A program made the translations under genes and the position numbers. Shown here piece by piece: positions 7,777 through 15,142 of a stretch of 30,587 nt of DNA. The DNA comes from an uncultured Lachnospiraceae bacterium. Its GTDB lineage: Bacteria; Bacillota; Clostridia; Lachnospirales; Lachnospiraceae. The DNA is taken from positions 1 to 30,587 of the forward strand of contig CAKRRJ010000022.1 in the NCBI GenBank assembly GCA_934394615.1, read 5' to 3'. A model generated the notes under the pieces. It was given only the letters and a program-made list of their open reading frames with translations. It was not told the origin of the DNA and did not search any database. Positions within the stretch are counted from its first letter, which is position 1. Each line of letters opens with the position of its first letter.

Positions 7777-7983
7777 ATGGAAATGATGAAAAACTGGAAA
7801 GAAAACGGACTGGCACAGGAGTGGAATGCGTTCTGGAAGCAGGAAGAAGGGGTTGGCGTGATCGAGGTCGTACTCATTCTCGTGGTTCTGATTGGCCTTG
7901 TCATTATCTTTAAAACACAGATCCGGAAACTGCTGGAGAACATTTTCAAGGAAATCGACAAACAGTCCAAAGAAGTGTATTAG
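7777..7983 (+). CDS. flp: Flp-type pilin (Flp1-like)
   Basis: A 68-residue pilin precursor, the likely major subunit of the pilus. The leader ends at G25 in KQEEG; cleavage there gives mature VGVIEVVLILVVLIGLVIIF with the conserved Glu at +5 and a hydrophobic assembly helix, the type IVb/Flp pattern. A short charged C-terminus follows (RKLLENIFKEIDKQSKEVY). ATG 7777 follows GGAGGAGAGCGT; an upstream in-frame start at 7714 lacks a good ribosome site. It lies between the platform genes and the pseudopilin genes. The substrate motif fits the two A24 peptidases of this locus. Confidence 0.9.
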   Translation: MEMMKNWKENGLAQEWNAFWKQEEGVGVIEVVLILVVLIGLVIIFKTQIRKLLENIFKEIDKQSKEVY

Positions 7984-7986
7984 GGT

Positions 7987-10071
7987 ATGACAAAGCGGCG
8001 GGAACTGGGCGGCCAGATCACGGTATTTGTCAGTATGATTCTTATGATCCTGCTTGCGTTTCTGTGCGTGCTGCTTGAGTCGGCACGCACGGCCGGCGCG
8101 AGGTGGTATCTGCAGATGGCAGCTTCTTCCTCCATGGATTCCGTATTCAGCCAGTATCACAGAGAGCTTTGGGAGCAGTACCGCCTGCTGTTTGCGGAAT
8201 ATGAGACAAATGAAGAAATCGAGGCGGATTTTTCCGGATTTCTGACTCCTTATCTCGAAACCGATAACTGGTATCCCATGGTGTTGGAGCAGGCGCAGGC
8301 GGAGGAGGTTGTGCGGGTTACGGATGGCCATGGAATGTATCTGGAAAAAGAAATCCTGGATTACATGAAGTATGGCATCTGGAATCTGGATTTTAAAGGA
8401 GATGAGGTAGAGGAACTCTGGGAGCAGAACCGGGAGGCTGAGGCAGTAACGGAAATGGCGCAGACTTACCGGAGCCGTACGAAGGATATGTGGAAGCTGG
8501 AACGGCATCTGGAGTCGATCAGCGAAAATCTGGAGAGTCAGAGAAAAAGCCGTGAGGAAGGACTGGAAGCGCTATCCTCTTATGATGGAGATGAGTTCCG
8601 CCGCGCTGCAAAGCAGATGATCCGGGAACTGAAGAAAATGCCGGGACTGGTCGCGAAATATGAAAAGGAAGCCGATCGCCTTGCGGAGAAACTGGCGGAG
8701 GACCGGAAGGAGCAGGAGGCACGCGAGGATCAGCTTCAGGAAGAAACAGCGAAGAAGCTGGATGACGAAATCAAAGAGTATGAATCCTATATTGCGGAAG
8801 ATGGAAAGCGCAGGCAGGAGATCCGAAATCTGGATCCACTGTCCGCGGCGCAGATCGAACGCCTGGAAGAACTGATCGAAGAGTCCTACGAGATAGAACA
8901 GGAGATCGAAGACTGGGAGGATGATGACGATGAGGATGGCGGCGGGGAACCGGATTATGAGAGCCTGTGGCGTCCGGTAAAAAACGGTCTCCGCAACATT
9001 GAAAGTCCGTCTTTGTCGTTTGAGCACGGGATTAAGGATAAAGAAACAGAAGGACTGCTAAAACAGGTGGAACAGCTTTACCAGGAGGGAATGCTGAGCC
9101 TGCTTGTTCCAAAAGAACGCATTGTCTCAGAGAAAACGGCGGAGATTTCGTCACTGCCGTCTGTGGCGGAAAGCTACGATGAGCAGGAATGCAGCGGCGG
9201 GATGGCCGGCCACATTCTGATCAATGAATATTGTGGGAAATTTTTTACACAGTTCTGCTCTGAGGGGAGTACGAAGGAAAAAGCTTCAGGACAGGAAAAC
9301 GGAGCTGCACAGGCACAGAGCAAGAGTACAGGCGCAATCCAGGTTCAGAGCACAAAAAGCAGCCAGAAAACAGAGAAGAGTTCTGCGGGAAATACAGCTT
9401 CGGAAACGGACGGTGCCAGGGAGCATGTGCTGGATTATGAGGTGGAGTATCTGATCTGCGGAAAGGCGAGTGACCGGGAAAATTTAATGGGCGTAATCCA
9501 CCGTCTGCTGGCTGTGCGTTCCGGCCTGAATCTGATCCACATCCTGTCCAATCAGAACAAGCGGGAACAGGCGACAAAACTGGCGTCCGCGATTACGGGA
9601 GTGGCATCCATAACACCGCTGGTTCTGGTGACAACGTTCTTTGTCATGTCGGTATGGGCGCTTGGGGAGGCGCTGATGGATGTGAGAGCGTTGCTGGCAG
9701 GAAAGAAGGTCGTGCTTTTAAAGAAGGAAGAAGACTGGAACCTCAGCCTGGAAAAGCTTATCAGTCTGGGAAAAAACAAAGAACTGGAGGATGGGGAGAA
9801 AGACCGGGGATTTTCGTATCTTTCCTGGCTCAAGATTCTGCTGTTTGCGACGCCGGCGGTCCGGCAGGATTACCGGATCATGGATGTGATTGAGCTGAAT
9901 CTGGCGCAGGGCGGAAGCGGATTCCGCATGCGCAACGCAGTGTATCAAGTGCATATGTCGGGGGAGGTCTGTGGAAAACATCTGTTTTTCTCCCCTGCCT
10001 TTGTGGAAAACCTGACCGGAAGCCGGGACAACCAGATGACGATGACGGTAAAAGCGGAGCGCCGGTATTAA
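7987..10071 (+). CDS. DUF5702 pilus-associated membrane protein
   Basis: A 694-residue protein typical of Clostridia Tad loci. It begins GGQITVFVSMILMILLAF, a pseudopilin-like hydrophobic N-terminus (about 9-32), followed by a Tad-type 'ESAR' segment. A long, highly charged coiled-coil region covers about 140-310 and includes an acidic run (EDDDDEDGGG). A Q/S/K-rich, low-complexity linker lies at about 430-475, and a second hydrophobic segment at about 530-556 (ASITPLVLVTTFFVMSVWAL). It probably plays the part of TadG-like proteins at the cell surface; this is inferred from context. ATG 7987 lies 4 nt after the flp stop with a poor ribosome site, suggesting translational coupling. Confidence 0.8.
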   Translation: MTKRRELGGQITVFVSMILMILLAFLCVLLESARTAGARWYLQMAASSSMDSVFSQYHRELWEQYRLLFAEYETNEEIEADFSGFLTPYLETDNWYPMVLEQAQAEEVVRVTDGHGMYLEKEILDYMKYGIWNLDFKGDEVEELWEQNREAEAVTEMAQTYRSRTKDMWKLERHLESISENLESQRKSREEGLEALSSYDGDEFRRAAKQMIRELKKMPGLVAKYEKEADRLAEKLAEDRKEQEAREDQLQEETAKKLDDEIKEYESYIAEDGKRRQEIRNLDPLSAAQIERLEELIEESYEIEQEIEDWEDDDDEDGGGEPDYESLWRPVKNGLRNIESPSLSFEHGIKDKETEGLLKQVEQLYQEGMLSLLVPKERIVSEKTAEISSLPSVAESYDEQECSGGMAGHILINEYCGKFFTQFCSEGSTKEKASGQENGAAQAQSKSTGAIQVQSTKSSQKTEKSSAGNTASETDGAREHVLDYEVEYLICGKASDRENLMGVIHRLLAVRSGLNLIHILSNQNKREQATKLASAITGVASITPLVLVTTFFVMSVWALGEALMDVRALLAGKKVVLLKKEEDWNLSLEKLISLGKNKELEDGEKDRGFSYLSWLKILLFATPAVRQDYRIMDVIELNLAQGGSGFRMRNAVYQVHMSGEVCGKHLFFSPAFVENLTGSRDNQMTMTVKAERRY

Positions 10072-10128
10072 AGGAACAAAAACACGGTTTGTGTGAAATG
10101 AAAAATTGCAGGAGGGAGGTGAAAAGGA

Positions 10129-11133
10129 ATGCTTTGCTGGCGGGAATGCGGCATCAGAAGCCGGACAGGACAAAAAAACAAAACAAATGTACCTCTCCAA
10201 GTACGAAGCCCCTTTTATAGAAGAAAAACAAGTACTGTTCCGGGGAAAGAATACCCGTTTCCGGTCAGCAGGGCATTCCCTTTCATCTCCCGGAACCAGA
10301 AAACAGAAAGCCGGAAAAAACGGCTGAGTGCCTCGCTGACTTTGGAGGCGGCGTTTACGCTGTCGATTCTGGTTTTTGCGTCAGTCTGCCTGATGCTTCC
10401 TGCAAGGATCATGGTTACAGAACGGAAAATGCAGGCAGGACTGGAGGCGGCGGGCGAAGAGCTCAGCCAGTTTGCCTACTTGTTAGACAGTCTGGAAAGC
10501 GGGAAAGTGGAGATTGTTGCGGGAGCAGGAGAGACCGCCCGGAAGTTCAGCCATTATGCGGAAAAAGCTGCAGCCCCGCTTTACGCGAAGGCTAAGGTAA
10601 TGTCTTACTGTGATACGGCAAATGTTTCTCATATCAGCATGTTAAAATCTTCTGTGCGGAAAGAGGGAGAAATCCTGGATCTGGTAATGGAATATGAAAT
10701 ATCCATGCCGTTTCCGGTGCTTTCTCTTTCTTCTTTACACCGCACAGTGCGCTGCAGGCGCAGATGCTGGACCGGACTGGAAGGAAAATATGGGGAGAAA
10801 GGTTCCGAAAACAGTGGCGATGATCAAATCGTTTATGTGGGAAAGAACAGTACGCGGTATCATCCGGACCGGAAATGCCATTATCTTTCCAATCAGCTGA
10901 CGGCGTTATCCTGGGAGAGTGTTGCGGATAAGCGCAATACAAACGGAGGCAAGTATTATCCGTGCTCTTCGTGCGCGAAAGGGGCAGGAAAAGGCAGCAC
11001 GGTTTATATCATGCCGAGCGGAAGCAAGTATCACAGCAGGCAGGACTGCAAGGCGATCACAGCGTATGTGCGGGCTGTGAAATTAAAAGAAGTAAAGCAT
11101 CTGGGGGAGTGTTCGTATTGCGGCGGCGGATGA
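10129..11133 (+). CDS. TadE-like pseudopilin with two HC-CC metal-site repeats
   Basis: A 334-residue protein. A long basic leader (1-66) precedes a pseudopilin segment KRLSASLTLEAAFTLSILVF (65-84). Cleavage after A69 would put Glu at +5. The exported part ends in two tandem ~45-residue repeats of the 'VYV--..YH....C....PC..C' type: H245, C250, C279, C282 and H302, C307, C328, C331. They resemble small Ada-like/zinc-ribbon modules found after nuclease domains in other proteins, so metal or nucleic-acid binding is possible but unproven. ATG 10129 follows the strong GGAGGGAGGTG ribosome site. Translation of the leader is certain only if that start is right; no other start precedes the membrane segment. 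Confidence 0.8.
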   Translation: MLCWRECGIRSRTGQKNKTNVPLQVRSPFYRRKTSTVPGKEYPFPVSRAFPFISRNQKTESRKKRLSASLTLEAAFTLSILVFASVCLMLPARIMVTERKMQAGLEAAGEELSQFAYLLDSLESGKVEIVAGAGETARKFSHYAEKAAAPLYAKAKVMSYCDTANVSHISMLKSSVRKEGEILDLVMEYEISMPFPVLSLSSLHRTVRCRRRCWTGLEGKYGEKGSENSGDDQIVYVGKNSTRYHPDRKCHYLSNQLTALSWESVADKRNTNGGKYYPCSSCAKGAGKGSTVYIMPSGSKYHSRQDCKAITAYVRAVKLKEVKHLGECSYCGGG

Positions 11134-11188
11134 GCGGAAGCTGCCTGGGGAACGCGTACCAGGGGAAAGAACGGGGGAATAACAGGGC

Positions 11189-11764
11189 ATGGCATTCCGG
11201 GGACTTGTAATTGAGGCAATACGCCTGAGCGTATTTGTGATTTTTCTGCTGGCAGCATCCTGGCAGGATTATAAAATAAAGCAGGTGACGGTAAGGCTTT
11301 TTCGGATAGCTGGTGCAGCTGCGCTTGGAATATGGCTTATCTGGGGCCTGGAAGTGACAGCCGGGGTGATGTCTTCGGGTCAGAACCAGAGACTGGCAGC
11401 AGAGTTATGGGGATTTGGCTCGCCGTTCCTTTTGGGAATGATGCCGGGGCTGGCACTGCTTTGCTTTTCTAAGATTGGAATGGAAATCGGCGAGGGTGAC
11501 GGCTGGTTTTTTCTGATATGCGGCTGGTATCTGGGAGTATGGGACACACTGTTTCTTCTTTTCGGAGCAGTGTTTTTATGCGGGCTTTCCGGATTGGGAT
11601 ACTATATCACCGGGCGTGTCCGGGGAAGTTCAACAGACTGGGCGCGTGGGAAAACACAGTGGCCGTTTTTGCCGTTTGCCGCGATACCGGGTTTATGGAT
11701 TGCAGTAGTACGCCTGAAACATATCTGGCAGATGATGGTGCTCCTGCACAGGTTTCGCGTATGA
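11189..11764 (+). CDS. Second A24-family prepilin peptidase
   Basis: A 191-residue polytopic membrane protein with the A24 aspartyl-protease signature: D27 in SWQDYKIKQV and D104 in the GxGD motif MEIGEGDGWFF. About five membrane spans are visible, with the late 'FLPFAAIPG' segment common in this family. It differs clearly in sequence from the peptidase at 2856-3359, so it is not a recent duplicate. It may process a different pseudopilin subset, for example the TadE-like proteins on either side. The ribosome site is GGGGG about 11 nt before ATG 11189. Its TGA overlaps the ATG of the next gene (ATGA), indicating coupling. Confidence 0.8.
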   Translation: MAFRGLVIEAIRLSVFVIFLLAASWQDYKIKQVTVRLFRIAGAAALGIWLIWGLEVTAGVMSSGQNQRLAAELWGFGSPFLLGMMPGLALLCFSKIGMEIGEGDGWFFLICGWYLGVWDTLFLLFGAVFLCGLSGLGYYITGRVRGSSTDWARGKTQWPFLPFAAIPGLWIAVVRLKHIWQMMVLLHRFRV

Positions 11765-12153
11765 GGGCGCCCGGATATCTGCCCTGCGGAAAATCTGCCG
11801 CTGCCACTGCATCATACGGTATTTTCAGTTCAGAAAATGCCTGCCCATGTACGGTAACAGAAAAAACGCTGCGGGCCAGCATTACCGTTGAGGCGGCGGG
11901 CGTTATGGCGGTGGTACTGTTTACGATCATGGTGCTGATCGGGCAGGCGATGAGCTGGAATGCCAGGGCAGCAGGCATGTTTGCGCTGCATGAGACAGTG
12001 GAGCGGGAGCGGCATCTGATTGAGCATGCAGAAGAAAGCAAAATCAGCCGTCAGGCAGAAGGCAATGGCTGGAGCCTGGAAATTACGGCACCGGTATTCC
12101 GGCCGGAAAAAATGTTGAGAATGTGGAGTTTGGCGGAGGACATAACGGGATGA
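11761..12153 (+). CDS. Small TadE-like pseudopilin with a repeat-encoded leader
   Basis: A 130-residue protein. Residues 37-60 (LRASITVEAAGVMAVVLFTI) are a pseudopilin-type segment; cleavage after A39 gives SITVE with Glu at +5. A short exported tail follows (about 62-130). The start at 11761 overlaps the stop of the peptidase gene (ATGA), and its own stop overlaps the next start the same way. An in-frame start at 11518 lies deep inside the peptidase gene and was rejected. Residues 11-33 are encoded by a 69-bp copy of the palindromic repeat (11790-11858). The leader is therefore largely derived from inserted repeat DNA and remains in frame. Confidence 0.75.
   Translation: MRAPGYLPCGKSAAATASYGIFSSENACPCTVTEKTLRASITVEAAGVMAVVLFTIMVLIGQAMSWNARAAGMFALHETVERERHLIEHAEESKISRQAEGNGWSLEITAPVFRPEKMLRMWSLAEDITG
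11790..11858 (-). repeat. 69-bp half copy of the palindromic repeat, inside a gene
   Basis: The reverse complement aligns without gaps to 16365-16433, with about 59 of 69 bases identical by eye. It starts GTTACCGTACATGGG and includes the GGCATTTTC hairpin arm. Its length is 23 codons, so it adds no frameshift to the pseudopilin gene. The 3' half of the full element (second hairpin and end module) is missing. Confidence 0.85.
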
Positions 12154-13475
12154 ATATCAGTTATCAGAGAGAAATGAAGCGAAATTATCTGATTGTGGAA
12201 GCAGAAGAGCAGGAGGAGATTCCGTTTGAACAGAAAATGCTGGAACAAAATCAGATTGACGGGCTGCTTCATTTTCAGGTTCGGAAAAAAGATATGGAGA
12301 CCCGCTTCTTTTATGAGATTACATCAAAACAGCCGTTGTTTCGGCTGCTGGAGGGGCAGGCTGTCCGGGCCGGGCAAATCCGGGCGCTGGTATTCGGGAT
12401 CGCGCATGCGCTTGACCACATGGAACCGTATTTGCTGAATGAAAACAGCGTGCTGCTGACTCCGGAGTATTTATATGTGGAACCGGAGAGTCTGAAAGTG
12501 TGGCTCTGCCTGATTCCTGGCCTGGAGCGTGACTTCCCGGAAGACTACAGCCGTCTGTTGGAATATCTGCTGGGGAAAGTGGATCATAAGGACAAAGAGA
12601 CGGTTGTGCTGGCTTATGGACTGTATCAGGAGACAAGAAAAGAAAACTATGGGATGGGAGATATCCTGCGGCTGGCGGAACAGAAAATTGATGTGAACAG
12701 CGTGGAACGTGAAACAGATGCGGAGCAAATGCAGAATTTCGGGATACAGCAGGGATATTCGGAATGGAGAAATGCTGGAGAGCGTGAAGATAGAAATGAA
12801 TCAGAACCGTGGTCTGCAGCTGGCCGGGACATAAATACAGGGCGCGCAGAAACAGAATGGAAACCGGGTATGGTGCGTGCCAGACAAATTCAGACGGATA
12901 CGGTAAAGGAATCTTCCGGGCTGTTTGGCAGATGGAAGCAGCGCAGGAAAGAACGCAAAGAAGAAAAGCAGCGGGAACAGGAACGGGAAATGCAGATGCC
13001 GTGGGATATGATGTACGCAGGCGATGCCCGGCAGGATTACGGAATTCCATCCTATTGCCGGGAAGAACGCAGTGGAATGTCTGGGAATGCGGTTCTCTCT
13101 GCAGCACTTGAACCGGAAACTCCATTGCCGCAGAAGAGCAGCGGAACCGTACTTCTGAATGCCGGAATGGGAGCGGCAGAGAGTGGGACGCGAAAGCTTA
13201 CGGCACTGGATGCAGGGGAAGCGGACATTGTCATAGCGTATTATCCGTTTATCATCGGAAAGCAGGAAAATCTCGTGGATCATGTTTTAAACCGCGAGAC
13301 CGTCAGCCGTCTGCATCTGCGCATTGACCGGAAAGAAGAACGCTACTATGTGCAGGATCTGAATTCCACCAACGGAACCCTGATCAACGGCCGCATGCTG
13401 GAAAATAACGAGACCGTAGAGATATGGGAAGGAACAGAAATTAATATTGCAGGGGGACGGTACCGGTTTGAGTAG
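12150..13475 (+). CDS. DUF6382 plus FHA-domain protein
   Basis: A 441-residue cytosolic protein. The N-terminal part (about 1-190) matches the DUF6382 type that commonly precedes FHA domains in Clostridia. A variable, charged linker (about 200-350, with an RKERKEEKQREQEREM stretch) follows. The C-terminal FHA domain (about 362-441) reads phosphothreonine and has the expected pattern: FIIGK, NRETVSRLHLRI, QDLNSTNGTLINGRML, EGTEINIAGG. It overlaps the pseudopilin stop (ATGA) and is the last gene of the Tad set, so it probably links the pilus to Ser/Thr kinase signalling. No kinase gene lies in the window. Confidence 0.88.
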   Translation: MNISYQREMKRNYLIVEAEEQEEIPFEQKMLEQNQIDGLLHFQVRKKDMETRFFYEITSKQPLFRLLEGQAVRAGQIRALVFGIAHALDHMEPYLLNENSVLLTPEYLYVEPESLKVWLCLIPGLERDFPEDYSRLLEYLLGKVDHKDKETVVLAYGLYQETRKENYGMGDILRLAEQKIDVNSVERETDAEQMQNFGIQQGYSEWRNAGEREDRNESEPWSAAGRDINTGRAETEWKPGMVRARQIQTDTVKESSGLFGRWKQRRKERKEEKQREQEREMQMPWDMMYAGDARQDYGIPSYCREERSGMSGNAVLSAALEPETPLPQKSSGTVLLNAGMGAAESGTRKLTALDAGEADIVIAYYPFIIGKQENLVDHVLNRETVSRLHLRIDRKEERYYVQDLNSTNGTLINGRMLENNETVEIWEGTEINIAGGRYRFE

Positions 13476-13477
13476 GG

Positions 13478-13633
13478 GCAGATAAAGCGAGGGAAAAGAT
13501 AGAATCCTGGCTTGTGAAAGCTAAAGAAACCGCGATTTCGCTTGCTGGAATGGGGTTATCAGTGGATAAAATTGCCGAGGCCGTGAAAATCAGCGAAGAT
13601 GTTGTGAAAAAGTGGCTGGATAAAGTAATATAA
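13478..13633 (+). pseudogene. C-terminal remnant of an Rpn/PD-(D/E)XK transposase-like nuclease
   Basis: An open stretch of 51 codons without a proper start or ribosome site, ending at TAA 13631. Its end (KETAISLAGMGLSVDKIAEA, then KISEDVVKKWLDKV) matches the typical tail of Rpn-family recombination-promoting nucleases ('A-.ml..G.s.e.IA...gLs.e.I..'). The catalytic part is absent. It begins three bases after the FHA stop codon, at the boundary between the Tad locus and the rhomboid gene, and so marks an old rearrangement. An independent small helix-turn-helix protein is less likely. Confidence 0.6.
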
Positions 13634-13764
13634 ACGGAAAAAATAATACAGGATAGTTGGACACGAAAAGGATTTTGTACATGGATTTTTGCAGGCAGAT
13701 AAGGTAAGATATTAGGTAAATGTCTGTAACAATGATCCTAACCGGAGAATGGAGTTAAGTTTAC

Positions 13765-14412
13765 ATGAACCAGTATCAGAATCCTTATTATATGGTGCAG
13801 AAACGCAGGCTCCGCGCCTGGATCAATGGCACCCTGATTGTGATCAATATCCTGTATTTTGTGTATCTGGAACTGGCAGGTTCCACGGAAGATGCGTATT
13901 TTATGCTGGAGCACGGGGCCATGTATGGGCCGTTTGTTCTGGAAGATCATGAGTATTACCGTCTGTTCACATCGATGTTTATGCACTTTGGAATCGACCA
14001 TATTGTGAATAACATGCTGGTTTTGTTTGTGCTTGGGGATAATCTGGAGCGGGCGCTGGGGAAGATCAAATATCTGCTCTTTTATCTGTTGTGTGGCGTT
14101 GGCGCGAATGCGGTTTCTCTGCTTTTCGAGATATCTGCGGAAGACTGGGCAGTTGGTGCCGGGGCATCCGGAGCGATCTTTGGCGTAGTGGGCGGCCTGA
14201 TTTACGTGGTGGCAGTGAATAAAGGACGACTGGAAGATTTAAGCAGCCGGCAGCTGATCACCATGGCGGCATTTTCGTTATATCTAGGTTTTACCAGCAC
14301 TGGCGTAGACAACACCGCCCATGTGGCAGGCCTGGTGATCGGCTTGATCCTTGCCGCGATTTTGTACCGCAGACCAAAGCGCACTTGCAGAGCGGATGTT
14401 TGGGATGTATAA
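13765..14412 (+). CDS. Rhomboid-family intramembrane serine protease
   Basis: A 215-residue membrane protease with about six spans. The catalytic serine is S135 in GAGASGAIFG and the catalytic histidine H186 in DNTAHVAGLVIG. The family's HxxxN oxyanion region is seen as H79-N83 in MHFGIDHIVNN. It cleaves membrane-anchored substrates within the bilayer; none can be assigned here. GGAG lies about 10 nt before the ATG. It follows the Tad locus on the same strand but is separated from it by the Rpn remnant and about 130 bp with only weak promoter-like sequence, so it is not necessarily part of that system. A hairpin-rich element follows. Confidence 0.9.
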   Translation: MNQYQNPYYMVQKRRLRAWINGTLIVINILYFVYLELAGSTEDAYFMLEHGAMYGPFVLEDHEYYRLFTSMFMHFGIDHIVNNMLVLFVLGDNLERALGKIKYLLFYLLCGVGANAVSLLFEISAEDWAVGAGASGAIFGVVGGLIYVVAVNKGRLEDLSSRQLITMAAFSLYLGFTSTGVDNTAHVAGLVIGLILAAILYRRPKRTCRADVWDV

Positions 14413-14448
14413 TGTGCGATAAGCAATGAGCAGTGCCGAAAACGAGCA

Positions 14449-14552
14449 GAGCGCAATGACCGTGCTTGCACGGGCCAGTGCGGGATGGGAGATTTCGATA
14501 GGGCGAAAGCCCGACAGTGAAAAAACACGAAGTGTTTTTGAACAAGCACGCG
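14449..14552 (+). other. Hairpin-rich element between rhomboid and HIT genes (possible structured RNA)
   Basis: Three successive hairpins: 14452-14482 (outer arms CGCAATG/CAGTGCG, inner CCGTGC-TT-GCACGG), 14501-14512 (GGGC-GAAA-GCCC, a GNRA tetraloop) and 14521-14539 (AAAAACAC-GAA-GTGTTTTT, terminator-like). CGTGCTTG (14461-14468) is also exactly complementary to CAAGCACG (14543-14550), which would enclose the other hairpins and exclude the first inner stem. It ends 24 nt before the HIT start codon. It could be a leader RNA, an intergenic repeat unit or simply the rhomboid terminator. Confidence 0.5.
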
Positions 14553-14576
14553 AGGAATAAAATGGAGGAAACGACA

Positions 14577-14993
14577 ATGAGAGACGACAACTGTATTTTC
14601 TGCAAAATCGCAAACGGCGAGATTCCGTCTGCAACGGTATATGAAGATGATGATTTTCGCGCAATCCTGGATTTAGGTCCGGCATCGAAAGGCCATACCC
14701 TGATCCTGCCAAAGAACCATTATAAAGATATCTGCGAGGCAGATGAGGCAGCGATGGCAAAAATCCTGCCGTTAGCTGCAAAGCTCGGCAAGTCCATGAA
14801 GAGCCAGCTTGGTGCAAGTGGGTTTAATGTAGTTCAGAACAACGGAACCAGCGCAGGCCAGACCGTGTTCCATCTTCATGTTCATGTAATTCCGCGCTAT
14901 GAGGGCGGTCCGGCTATGGTAACCTGGGAGCCAGGAAAAGCAGAGCAGGAAGAGCTGGCACAGACTGCAGAGGCGTTAAAGGCAGGCCTGTAA
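14577..14993 (+). CDS. HIT-family (HINT-like) nucleotide hydrolase
   Basis: A 138-residue histidine-triad protein that hydrolyses nucleotide phosphoramidates or dinucleoside polyphosphates in the cytosol. The triad motif is H99-L-H101-V-H103 in FHLHVHVIPR. The N-terminal CIFCKI (C7, C10) with H40 and later histidines gives the zinc site seen in HINT/PKCI-like members. The start at 14577 follows GGAGGAAACGACA and gives the normal family length; an in-frame start at 14517 lies within the hairpin element and was not used. It converges on murG with a shared terminator. Confidence 0.93.
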   Translation: MRDDNCIFCKIANGEIPSATVYEDDDFRAILDLGPASKGHTLILPKNHYKDICEADEAAMAKILPLAAKLGKSMKSQLGASGFNVVQNNGTSAGQTVFHLHVHVIPRYEGGPAMVTWEPGKAEQEELAQTAEALKAGL

Positions 14994-15062
14994 AGCAGCC
15001 ACAGAAATGAATTCGGGGTAAGAGTCCGAAAGCAAAAAGAAAGCAGATAGAAAAGCAAAAAG

Positions 15063-15105
15063 AAAGGGCGCTGTACGGATGGATGATTTCGTACAGTGCC
15101 CTTTT
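15063..15105. terminator. Bidirectional terminator between the HIT gene and murG
   Basis: Hairpin with a 15-bp stem (15063-15077 with 15090-15104, one G-U pair). It has A residues on the left and TTTT on the right, so it can end transcription from both convergent genes. Confidence 0.88.
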
Positions 15106-15142
15106 GCATTCCGATTAATGGATACAAGTTAGCTGTGAGCCG

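Noticed and set aside
10106..10327. Overlapping 73-codon frame in the TadE-like leader region
   Set aside because: It begins at a weak start before the ribosome site and has no recognisable sequence; the 10129 frame leads into the pseudopilin segment.
11518..11760. Upstream extension of the small pseudopilin frame
   Set aside because: It lies inside the conserved prepilin peptidase gene in another frame. The ATGA overlap at 11761 gives a natural start.
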